NCBI GenBank assembly: GCA_020328135.1
Contig: JAIXNA010000082.1
Location: forward strand, 1 to 5,264
Direction of reading: 5' to 3'
Source of the DNA: Candidatus Endomicrobiellum dinenymphae
GTDB lineage: Bacteria; Elusimicrobiota; Endomicrobiia; Endomicrobiales; Endomicrobiaceae
Length of the DNA stretch: 5,264 bases
Under the pieces are notes generated by a model, which saw only the letters and a list, made by a program, of their open reading frames with translations, ran no database searches and was not told where the DNA came from. This document shows, one piece after another, positions 1-5,264 of this stretch (positions are counted from its first letter, which is position 1; every line of letters begins with the position of its first letter). Made by a program: the position numbers and the translations under genes.

Positions 1-208
1 AGCAATATCAAGCCATTGGATATTTTGACGATAAAACGATAATTGTTGCAGAAGACAGAAAAAATTTTATTAGCAAAAATGATTTTCCCCGCCGAAGTAA
101 ACATTGCAGAAGTAATAGTTAAAATAACATTTTTGCTAATAAAATTTTTTCTGTCTTCTGCAACAATTATCGTTTTATCGTCAAAATATCCAATGGCTTG
201 ATATTGCT
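1..208. repeat. Perfect 80-bp inverted repeat with 48-base loop at the left edge
   Basis: Bases 1-80 are the exact reverse complement of bases 129-208; I compared them ten bases at a time and found no mismatch. The loop is 81-128. On the minus strand, the right arm and the loop read as the C-terminal TRAM part of the adjacent PIN-TRAM gene, so the right arm and loop are the native DNA and the left arm is a folded-back copy. The repeat starts at base 1, so the fragment ends inside the copied arm. The absence of any divergence argues against an old genomic palindrome. A template-switch chimera made during amplification or assembly is the simplest explanation. Confidence 0.95.
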
Positions 209-719
209 GCACGCTGTTTTTAACTAAACGTACGCGTGCTTTTTCTCCGGGCAAAAACAAGGGATACAAAGCAGCCTCTAAATCATTAATGTTTAATACC
301 TCTACGATACTAAAAATGTCTTTTTATATAAATCAAAATTTTTTGTTATTAATCTTCGCTTTGGCATTTTTGCAAAATTGATAATCTTTACTGAAGCTTC
401 GCTATCTTCATTTAGATTTAACTTAACTATTTTTACATTTGCAACATCGGATTTTTGCAGTTTATCGATTATTGACAATGTCCTTTGCGAACGACTGCGT
501 TGAACTTTATCAAGAGACTCTTGAGATATGCTTTAATTCGTCCACAACAAATGATGGGATAATCACAAACCTAAAAATAAAAACTTTGCGTTTACTATAT
601 CACAAATCCGCCCGTCCATGAGAACGCTGGAATCAACAACAGCAAATTCTTTGACAGTTTTTTCTCCTTAACAAAAACACAACTGAAACTACTGCCAATG
701 CCAAAAACACAATAAACAT
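72..719 (-). pseudogene. PIN-TRAM domain protein (YacL-like), frameshifted
   Basis: This is a broken or mis-sequenced gene of about 216 codons for a predicted membrane-anchored PIN-fold ribonuclease with an RNA-binding TRAM domain. The minus strand starts at an ATG (717-719) with one hydrophobic helix (MFIVFLALAVVSVVFLL) and a basic RRK stop-transfer. The PIN start VVDSSVLMDGRI follows, then IIPSFVVDEL, a KVQRSRSQRTL stretch, ITKNFDLYKK, VLNINDL, the TRAM entry LPGEKARVRLV, YQAIGYFDDKTIIVAED and finally TSAGKIIFA. All match the order of the YacL family. Four single-step frame changes interrupt it: in the T6 run 658-663, at 564-565, at 521 and at 303-304. I found no stop codon within the correct frame segments. 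Family members usually have four N-terminal helices, and only one is present here. The usual TND acidic position reads TKN. It lies 17 bases downstream of aroE on the same strand, so the two probably shared a transcript. The C-terminal end runs into the hairpin. Confidence 0.82.
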
Positions 720-736
720 AAACTTTTACTTTGTTA

Positions 737-1564
737 TTAAATAAATTTCTTTAAAAGATTGTCGGTAATTTTAGGATATTTGCCTGTCCATATTTCAAAA
801 GCGGATGCTCCTTGACGCACAAGCATGCCTTCACCCGTAAATACTTTTAAACCTTTAGCTTTTGCAAATTTTACAAAGGGCGTTACTTTATTATAAATTA
901 AATCATATACTATCAAACTTTTTTTTATTTTATCTATAACAAACGGAAAACTATCTTCTTTTTTCATTCCGCAAGAGGAACAATTAATAAGCAAATCTAT
1001 TTGTGAAAGCAGTTCTGACACTTTATTCGTGTCAATGCTTTTCACTTTAAATGTCTTTGCAAGGTTCTGAGCGCTTGCCAATGTTCTGTTTGCTATGTAT
1101 ATATCCTTTGTTGCCCTAGCATTTTTTAAAGCATACGCTATTGCTCTTGCCGCCCCCCCTGCGCCTACCACTAGAACATTTTTATTGTTTAAATTAATTT
1201 TTTTTGCGTTTAAATCCTGAATAAATCCTAAATGATCGGTATTATACCCGCACAATTTATCATTTTTAACAGCAACTGTATTTATGCTTCCTATTTCTTT
1301 AGCCGCTTTGTCTGTAAAGTCAACATATTTCATTGCTTCAATTTTATAAGGAACTGTTATATTGAATCCATGAAATTTCAGAACCTTTAAAGATTCTATT
1401 GTTTTTTTGAGGTTTCGGGAATCAGGCTCAAACGAAAGATAGGCACAATTTAACATTTCCTTTTCAAACCACTCGTTATGCAACTGCGGAGAGAAGGAAT
1501 GTTTTACCGGATAGCCTAAAATTGCAAATAATTTTGTTTCTGTGTTTAACATTGTAACGCTCAT
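737..1564 (-). CDS. aroE: Shikimate dehydrogenase (NADP+)
   Basis: AroE reduces 3-dehydroshikimate to shikimate with NADPH in the cytosolic chorismate pathway. The gene is intact and of family size. Counting from the furthest upstream ATG (1583-1585; subtract 7 for the start chosen here), the visible sites are the substrate serines in HSFSP (S30, S32), the catalytic lysine in NITVPYK (K81), N102 in GSINTV, D117 in GYNTD, the NADP-binding loop GAGGAARA (141-148), NRT (166-168), the CGM motif near 205-207, YDLIYN, and the closing GMLVRQGASAFEIWTG with Q258. The YN-K-VTPF segment looks one residue shorter than the usual YNP..TP. Three ATGs are possible: 1585, 1564 and 1552. None has a clear Shine-Dalgarno site. 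I chose 1564 because it begins one base after the stop of the relic frame upstream, as in a coupled operon; 1552 also fits the family's short N-terminus. The NADP loop is encoded across a run of seven G. Confidence 0.95.
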   Translation of the reverse strand: MSVTMLNTETKLFAILGYPVKHSFSPQLHNEWFEKEMLNCAYLSFEPDSRNLKKTIESLKVLKFHGFNITVPYKIEAMKYVDFTDKAAKEIGSINTVAVKNDKLCGYNTDHLGFIQDLNAKKINLNNKNVLVVGAGGAARAIAYALKNARATKDIYIANRTLASAQNLAKTFKVKSIDTNKVSELLSQIDLLINCSSCGMKKEDSFPFVIDKIKKSLIVYDLIYNKVTPFVKFAKAKGLKVFTGEGMLVRQGASAFEIWTGKYPKITDNLLKKFI

Positions 1565-1696
1565 TTTACAATAAAGCCCATACATTTATCAAGATTTCTC
1601 TCGTATTTTTATCAGACAAAACAAAAGTACCAAAGATTCTTACCTCAGAGCGCATTCGATCCACATTTTTAGACAATTTTAGAACTCGCGAAAAAT

Positions 1697-1726
1697 ATTA
1701 TAAGATTTATAGGCGATTTCCTTCAA
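1697..1726 (-). promoter_or_regulatory. Possible sigma-70 promoter for aroE
   Basis: On the minus strand TTGAAG (1721-1726) stands 18 bases before a perfect TATAAT (1697-1702), giving a start near 1690 and a leader of roughly 125 bases before aroE. Such boxes are common by chance in AT-rich DNA. This one also lies inside the relic frame, so it would be either a new promoter or a coincidence. Confidence 0.25.
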
Positions 1727-1923
1727 AACGCCTAAAATGGGATAGTCAACTAGCTCTATGGATCTAAGCGACTATGAATCCTAAAAAATATTCCGCTCAT
1801 AATCTCGCTCTCTAATGCGGCCAACAACTACAAACTAAGATTCAAACTCGAGTAAATGTTTTATTATTTTTCGGTGTTTTTTAAATGATTTTACAGGATC
1901 CGAATTGTAATAAAACAGGCGTA

Positions 1924-1967
1924 ACAGCCATTGATAAAGAAAACTAACTTTGATAGTATATGGCTGT
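1924..1967. promoter_or_regulatory. 8-bp dyad bracketing the cls promoter (operator-like)
   Basis: ACAGCCAT (1924-1931) and its exact reverse complement ATGGCTGT (1960-1967) flank the promoter. The left half touches the first base of the -35 box and the right half begins right after the -10 box and covers the likely start site. The half-site centres are about 36 bases apart, a little over three helical turns. A pair of repressor half-sites is possible; no regulator can be named from the sequence, and an 8-bp match could be chance. Confidence 0.35.
1931..1959 (+). promoter_or_regulatory. Sigma-70 promoter of the cardiolipin synthase gene
   Basis: TTGATA (1931-1936) and TAGTAT (1954-1959) are separated by exactly 17 bases, each matching the -35 and -10 consensus at most positions. 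A start near 1966 would leave a leader of about 24 bases before the ATG at 1990. The correct spacing, short leader and position directly upstream of an intact gene make this the best promoter in the window. Confidence 0.65.
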
Positions 1968-1989
1968 AGTGTTTTTGCAATGATTACGG

Positions 1990-3447
1990 ATGATTATGGA
2001 TATATTTTCAAACTTTATCAGTTCTGATTTACGCGCTGTTGTTGCAGCAGGCCTTTACATAACTTTGTCCGTAGGAGCGAGCGTACATATACTATTCTAT
2101 AAAGACGATATTAAGAGTTCTATAGGGTGGATTGCGCTTGTTTTTTTATCCCCTTTTATTGGCACAATACTGTACATCTTTTTAGGCATTAACAGAGTAA
2201 GAAGGAAAGGTGTTCGTCTAAGAAAAAACGTGGGCTTATCTGAAAAATACTCGGAAGAAATGATTAAAAATATTTTTGAAAATCTTCCTGTAAACTACAA
2301 GCAATTTATAACTTTTGGACACAACATATATCGTCAAAATTTTGTTTTTGGCAATTATGCGCAACCTTTGCAAAACGGCGGTGAAGCTTATCCGGAAATG
2401 ATAAAAACCATAAAAATGGCAAAAAAGGAAGTTCTGATTTCAAGTTATATTTTTGATTGTGACAGTGAAACAGATAAATTTTTAGAAGCTCTAAAAATTG
2501 CCATAAAAAACGGAGCCGAAGCGAAGGTCTTGATTGACGGCATAGGCGCTTTAAAATTCTTTCATCGTTCTATAGAAAAAAAACTTGCAAAAATTAAAGG
2601 GTTACAATATGGCATATTTCTTCCCCCTTACATTCCTGTGGCAATGCCGTTTGTAAATTTAAGAAACCACAGAAAGATTATGATAATAGACGGCGAAATA
2701 GCTTTTTTTGGAGGTATGAATCTTTCCAAAAAAAATATTTTGATTGATGATTTAAAAAACGGTATTTTAGATCTTACTTTCAAAATCAAAGGTCCCGTTA
2801 TAAGCCAAATATATGAAGTATTTGAATGCGATTGGGAATTTGCTACTGGTCATAAATTTGAATCGTTATATAAAAATATATCAACCGCTCAATCCGGAAA
2901 ACTTGCAGCAAGAATAATACCCGATGGACCAGACAATAAAGATGGAATAATCGAACTACTAGTTCACGGGGCAATCAACGCCGCAATAAAAAAAATTCTT
3001 ATAGTAACGCCTTACTTCCTTCCGGAAAACAATATTCTTACAGCTGTTGAAATGGCTGCAATGAAAGGCGTTGACATTGAGATAATAATTCCCGAGAAAA
3101 GCGATTATAACTTTATAAACCGCGCGGTTGAATCTAATTTTTTACGTTTAATTAATTGCGGCGTAAAAATTTACAAAACGCCGCCGCCGTTTGACCATAG
3201 CAAAATCTTAGTAGTTGACGATGAATGGGTTTTTGTAGGTTCGGCAAATTGGGACGTGAGAAGTTTTAAACTCAATTTTGAATCAAATATAGAAATTTTT
3301 AGTAAGAGTTTGGCAAAAAAACTCACCGCCGTTGCGGAAACAAAAAGAAAAAAAGCGAGATTCATTACGACTGCTGAATGCAAAAATCTTACATTTTTAC
3401 AACGTATTAGAAATAACGCGTGTAGACTTTTAACGCCTTACGGTTAA
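1990..3447 (+). CDS. cls: Cardiolipin synthase, two-PLD-domain family
   Basis: This is a membrane phospholipase D-type enzyme that joins phosphatidylglycerol units into cardiolipin. It has 485 residues, normal for bacterial Cls. Two N-terminal membrane helices (about 16-37 and 45-67) with the family's GWIAL..SPFIGTILYIFLGINR pattern are followed by two PLD domains. The first catalytic motif is NHRKIMIIDGE (H227, K229, D234) with GGMNLS after it. The second is DHSKILVVDDE (H403, K405, D410) with GSANWDVRS after it. Both HxKxxxxD motifs are complete, so the enzyme should be active. The C-terminus ends in RLLTPYG, close to the usual RLLSPLL-type ending. The start at 1990 (MIMDIF) has only a weak CGGA just ahead; an ATG at 1996 has GGA five bases upstream and is equally possible. 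It stands alone, transcribed from its own promoter, divergent from aroE and convergent with the RNase H gene. Confidence 0.95.
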   Translation: MIMDIFSNFISSDLRAVVAAGLYITLSVGASVHILFYKDDIKSSIGWIALVFLSPFIGTILYIFLGINRVRRKGVRLRKNVGLSEKYSEEMIKNIFENLPVNYKQFITFGHNIYRQNFVFGNYAQPLQNGGEAYPEMIKTIKMAKKEVLISSYIFDCDSETDKFLEALKIAIKNGAEAKVLIDGIGALKFFHRSIEKKLAKIKGLQYGIFLPPYIPVAMPFVNLRNHRKIMIIDGEIAFFGGMNLSKKNILIDDLKNGILDLTFKIKGPVISQIYEVFECDWEFATGHKFESLYKNISTAQSGKLAARIIPDGPDNKDGIIELLVHGAINAAIKKILIVTPYFLPENNILTAVEMAAMKGVDIEIIIPEKSDYNFINRAVESNFLRLINCGVKIYKTPPPFDHSKILVVDDEWVFVGSANWDVRSFKLNFESNIEIFSKSLAKKLTAVAETKRKKARFITTAECKNLTFLQRIRNNACRLLTPYG

Positions 3448-3466
3448 ACAATGAAACGTATGGCTA

Positions 3467-3475
3467 TGTTATAAT
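3467..3475 (+). promoter_or_regulatory. Extended -10 sequence in the convergent spacer
   Basis: TGTTATAAT is a perfect extended -10 (TGnTATAAT) 20 bases past the cls stop. No -35 box is visible at the right spacing. A start near 3482 would transcribe the structured element just downstream, so a small RNA is conceivable; in AT-rich DNA the match may be accidental. Confidence 0.25.
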
Positions 3476-3498
3476 GTTAGACTTTGTCTTTTTTATCT

Positions 3499-3566
3499 TC
3501 TGTCGTAGGATGAATTAGAAGCGGAGAGCTAAGCTCCATCGCAACGACAGACAAAACCCCTGTCGT
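3499..3566. repeat. Three-armed TGTCGT/ACGACA structured element
   Basis: TCTGTCGT (3499-3506) is the exact reverse complement of ACGACAGA (3544-3551). A second CTGTCGT (3560-3566) can pair with the same ACGACAG arm (3544-3550), so two stems exclude each other. Inside the first stem, GCG (3521-3523) can pair with CGC (3540-3542), or GGAG (3523-3526) with CTCC (3534-3537). No U-tract follows on either strand, so it is not a standard intrinsic terminator, although it sits between converging genes where one would be expected. It could be an attenuator-like switch, a small RNA or a palindromic intergenic repeat. No second copy occurs in this window. Confidence 0.45.
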
Positions 3567-3589
3567 CGTACTAAAGAAGCAAAGCGGCT

Positions 3590-3617
3590 GAAGTATGAAG
3601 TATCTAGAAGAATACTT
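3590..3617. repeat. Tandem GAAGTAT pair and small hairpin
   Basis: GAAGTAT occurs twice in tandem (3590-3596, 3597-3603). The second copy's AAGTAT pairs with ATACTT (3612-3617) across an 8-base loop. It lies 20 bases past the stop of the RNase H gene and might slow transcription there, but lacks a T-run on the minus strand. Confidence 0.4.
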
Positions 3618-3636
3618 TGAGAGTTTGTTAGTATTT

Positions 3637-4341
3637 TCAGTTCTCTGCGGCAACTGCGGCTTTTTTAGCTAGAAAATCCGCTCTATCGTTTTTGGTGTTC
3701 CCGGTGTGGCTTTTAATATGTCTCCATTCAATTTTAGTCTGCGCGGTTTGAAGAAAGTTTACATATTCCATTGAGAGGCTGTTTCTTGCTTTCCATTTAC
3801 CATTTGCAAATTTTTCTATGCCTTCATAATCGTAATTGATTCTTACTTTTTTGACATTATTTTTACTGCACCACTTTAATGTTTCGATTACAGATTTTAA
3901 CTCTCCCCCAAACTGTCTAAATTGAGTATCTGCAACGCTTCCTGAAAGTTCAGCTTTTATCTCGTCGCCCAAGTAAATAACAGCGCCGTAACCTGTAATG
4001 CCCGAAACATACGAACCATCGACAAAAACTTCAAAGATGCCGCTGTCTGATGAATAAGTTTCAAAATTGTTTAATTTATTCCAAGTTGCTTCAATAATAG
4101 AATTTGTTTTGGGATTCGTAATTTGTCTTTTTAAGGAGTAAGTTTTTTCTGATGGTTTATAGTAAAGCGATAATTTTCCTTTGAAAATTCCCTTTGAGCT
4201 AACGCTAAGCCTTACAAGATAATCTTTAAAAGAATTGTTATCGAAAAAAACGTCCATGTTTTGTTTTTTTAGTTCATTTTGCAGTTCTAAAGCCTTATTT
4301 TTTAGTTCTATTTTACACGTTGTCATTTTCGTTTCACTCAT
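3637..4341 (-). CDS. Ribonuclease HI with extra N-terminal domain
   Basis: This is a cytosolic endonuclease that cuts the RNA strand of RNA-DNA hybrids (R-loops, primers). The C-terminal RNase H domain spans about residues 102-230, with D108 in FEVFVDGS, E147 in FGGELKS, D171 in INYDYEG, H212 in KSHTG and D222 in NDRADFLAKK. These match the D-E-D-H-D set of E. coli RNase HI, so activity is expected. The W-R-H-I-K segment before H212 is also typical. At 234 residues it is well above the roughly 155 of the plain enzyme. The excess is an N-terminal region (about 1-95) with a charged helix-like part followed by a beta-like part (YLVRLSV, FKGKLSLYY) that I cannot assign; it lacks the obvious hybrid-binding motif of eukaryotic-type RNase H1. 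The start at 4341 is supported by GGAG nine bases upstream. It overlaps the rmuC end by eight bases, implying translational coupling. Confidence 0.88.
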   Translation of the reverse strand: MSETKMTTCKIELKNKALELQNELKKQNMDVFFDNNSFKDYLVRLSVSSKGIFKGKLSLYYKPSEKTYSLKRQITNPKTNSIIEATWNKLNNFETYSSDSGIFEVFVDGSYVSGITGYGAVIYLGDEIKAELSGSVADTQFRQFGGELKSVIETLKWCSKNNVKKVRINYDYEGIEKFANGKWKARNSLSMEYVNFLQTAQTKIEWRHIKSHTGNTKNDRADFLAKKAAVAAEN

Positions 4342-5167
4342 CGCGTTTTACTCCGGAGTCTATAGTTTTTAATAATTCTTCAGGCATTTCTTTTTTTGCC
4401 GAAGCCCCAAGCTCTTTTAGTTTTTGCGCTCTTTCTATAAGACTGTCCCCTGTTTTGTCCGAAGAAAAAAGTCTCTTTATGGCTTCTTGAGTTTTGTCTT
4501 TTGCCTCAGATAATTTCTTATCAGCGTCAATTAGAGCCTGCGCAAATGTTACAAACTTATCGTACAGGTTCCCGCCTTGCTTTGCTATCTCAAGCGCATT
4601 TTTATTTTGATATTCTTGGCGCCATATATATCCAATAGTTTTTAATGTTGCCAAAAGCGTTGAAGGCGTTACAATTACAATATTTTTTTTAAATGCGTAA
4701 CCGATAAGTTCAGGCTTTTCCATAAGCGCAAGAGAAACGGCTCCATCTATAGGCACAAACATCAATACATATTCAGGATGATTAAGATTTTTAAGATCGA
4801 CGTAATCTTTATCAATAAGCTCGTCTATGTGTTTTTTTACGCTTGCAGCGTGCTCTTTTAAATATATTTTTTTATCATCTTCGTTCTGCGAATTATAATA
4901 TTTTTCATAAGAGGAAAGAGAAGTTTTTGCGTCTAATACAATGTGTTTATCGTCAGGCAGATTTACTATATAATCGGGTATTTTTGTACCGTCAAGAGCG
5001 TCTTTAAATTGTTTTTGCGAGATGTAATTTACGTCTTTAAGCATACCTGCATATTCAAAAATTCTCTCGAGAGTAAGCTCGCCCCATATTCCTTGAAGTT
5101 TGCTCTCTCCTTTTAAAGCCCCTGCAAGATTGTTTGCTTCTTCGCTAACTTGTTTGTTAAGACTAAC
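4334..5167 (-). CDS. rmuC: RmuC family DNA recombination protein, N-terminus missing
   Basis: RmuC-family proteins have a predicted PD-(D/E)xK nuclease-like core; in E. coli rmuC restrains inversion between short inverted repeats. The frame does not begin at the first ATG (5042-5044). It stays open upstream to 5167-5170 and there encodes the conserved entry block VSEEANNLAGALKGESKLQG followed by IWGELTLERIFEYAGM. Past that ATG come YISQKQF, IPDYIVNLPDDKHIVLDAKTS, the HPEYVLMFVPIDGA block, VTPSTLLATLKTIGYIWRQE, NALEIAKQGGNLYDKF and the LKELGA near the end. Residues P23-D24 and D38-A39-K40 (counted from ATG 5044) form the likely metal-binding PD...DxK site. Family members are usually over 350 residues and begin with a helix and coiled coil; that part is absent because the sequence folds back at 5151-5168. 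This is truncation by the fragment end, not evidence of a dead gene. The TGA overlaps the downstream RNase H ATG. Confidence 0.9.
   Translation of the reverse strand, partial: VSLNKQVSEEANNLAGALKGESKLQGIWGELTLERIFEYAGMLKDVNYISQKQFKDALDGTKIPDYIVNLPDDKHIVLDAKTSLSSYEKYYNSQNEDDKKIYLKEHAASVKKHIDELIDKDYVDLKNLNHPEYVLMFVPIDGAVSLALMEKPELIGYAFKKNIVIVTPSTLLATLKTIGYIWRQEYQNKNALEIAKQGGNLYDKFVTFAQALIDADKKLSEAKDKTQEAIKRLFSSDKTGDSLIERAQKLKELGASAKKEMPEELLKTIDSGVKRDE
4351..4354 (-). promoter_or_regulatory. Ribosome binding site of the RNase H gene
   Basis: GGAG on the minus strand, nine bases before the ATG at 4339-4341 and inside the last codons of rmuC. It decides in favour of this ATG over the one five codons downstream at 4326. 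Confidence 0.6.
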
Positions 5168-5264
5168 TAGTTAGCGAAGAAGCAAACAATCTTGCAGGGG
5201 CTTTAAAAGGAGAGAGCAAACTTCAAGGAATATGGGGGCAGATTTACTCTCGAGAGAATTTTTG
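5056..5264. repeat. Near-perfect 95-bp inverted repeat with 18-base loop at the right edge
   Basis: Bases 5056-5150 pair with 5169-5264 around the loop 5151-5168. The arms agree except at 5238-5243, where the right arm has one extra base and a few substitutions compared with the complement of 5077-5081. The left arm holds the intact RmuC frame (IWGELTLERIF), while the right arm breaks it, so the left arm is native. The repeat runs to the last base of the window. The junction contains the 12-bp palindrome CTAACTAGTTAG (5163-5174), and CTAACT occurs both at 5145-5150 and 5163-5168, which offers short homology for a template switch. Confidence 0.93.

Larger units (their letters stand above)
1566..1981 (-). 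pseudogene. Unassigned gene relic upstream of aroE
   Basis: This roughly 400-base gap has no intact gene, but the minus strand reads like an eroded protein. One frame runs from 1981 to 1679 and is broken by TAG at 1835-1837, 1781-1783 and 1772-1774 and by TAA at 1679-1681. It contains a hydrophobic/basic stretch (FLYQWLLRLFYYNSDPVKSF, then KKHRKIIKHLLEFE) and a later stretch IELVDYPILGVLKEIAYKSY. A shifted frame then stays open from 1697 to 1566, with MRSEVRIFGTFVLSDKNTRE and an end in NVWALL plus TAA, one base before an aroE ATG. The residue mix looks protein-like, and the position suggests a former gene cotranscribed with aroE. I do not recognise the family. Random open stretches in AT-rich DNA remain possible, so the call is tentative. 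Confidence 0.4.

Noticed and set aside
439..621. 60-codon plus-strand open frame
   Set aside because: It is antisense to the PIN-TRAM gene, whose minus-strand motifs are unmistakable; the plus-strand product has no recognisable features.
1772..1837. Reassigned TAG codon making the relic a functional gene
   Set aside because: A frameshift is also needed near 1690 and a TAA lies at 1679-1681, so recoding of TAG alone would not restore the gene.
1586..1989. tRNA, other structured RNA or CRISPR array in the aroE-cls gap
   Set aside because: No cloverleaf pattern, no regularly spaced repeats and no conserved RNA motif could be seen.
3171..3383. 70-codon minus-strand open frame
   Set aside because: It is a shadow of the cls gene over its second HKD motif, with no independent support.
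3479..3495. Intrinsic terminator for cls (AGAC-TTT-GTCT followed by T-run)
   Set aside because: The stem is only four base pairs with a three-base loop, too weak to call.
1..5264. Transposon or insertion sequence bounded by terminal inverted repeats
   Set aside because: The left and right repeats are unrelated to each other; each is a local hairpin. There is no transposase and no target duplication.
1..5264. Closed hairpin telomeres of a linear plasmid or phage
   Set aside because: Both folds lie within conserved chromosomal coding frames, the terminal sequences differ, and no protelomerase or phage gene is present.

Overview
This is an AT-rich, gene-sparse bacterial fragment. It carries three intact housekeeping genes, one gene cut off by the right end, one clearly broken gene and one probable gene relic. 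The style (low G+C by eye, decaying genes beside intact biosynthetic ones, long non-coding tracts) suits a reduced or host-associated bacterium. A Candidatus Endomicrobium-type Elusimicrobiota symbiont is my best guess, but the sequence alone does not prove the lineage.

Layout from left to right. Bases 1-208 form a perfect 80-bp inverted repeat around a 48-base loop. Bases 72-719 (minus) hold a PIN-TRAM (YacL-like) gene broken by four frameshifts, and the hairpin folds inside its 3' end. Next is an intact shikimate dehydrogenase gene, aroE (minus). Bases 1566-1981 hold no intact gene but show a relic reading frame on the minus strand. A well-formed sigma-70 promoter inside an 8-bp dyad at 1924-1967 then drives a full-length cardiolipin synthase (plus). 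Bases 3448-3636 are a convergent spacer with a structured, partly repetitive element. An overlapping pair on the minus strand follows: rmuC, then a ribonuclease HI with an extra N-terminal domain. Bases 5056-5264 are a second, near-perfect inverted repeat, which cuts rmuC off before its N-terminus.

Functionally the genes are unrelated housekeeping: aromatic amino acid and chorismate synthesis (AroE), anionic phospholipid synthesis (Cls), and DNA or R-loop maintenance (RmuC with RNase HI, probably translationally coupled). I do not see a new defence, mobile or secondary-metabolite system.

The most striking structure is that the window ends in a hairpin on both sides, and each fold lies inside a protein-coding gene. 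This is what template-switch chimeras from multiple displacement amplification, or a similar assembly artefact, would look like. The sequence distal to each fold should be treated as non-native until checked. The biologically interesting leftovers are the PIN-TRAM gene with its frame still readable, the unassigned relic upstream of aroE, the dyad over the cls promoter, the three-armed TGTCGT/ACGACA element, and the unassigned N-terminal domain of the RNase H protein.
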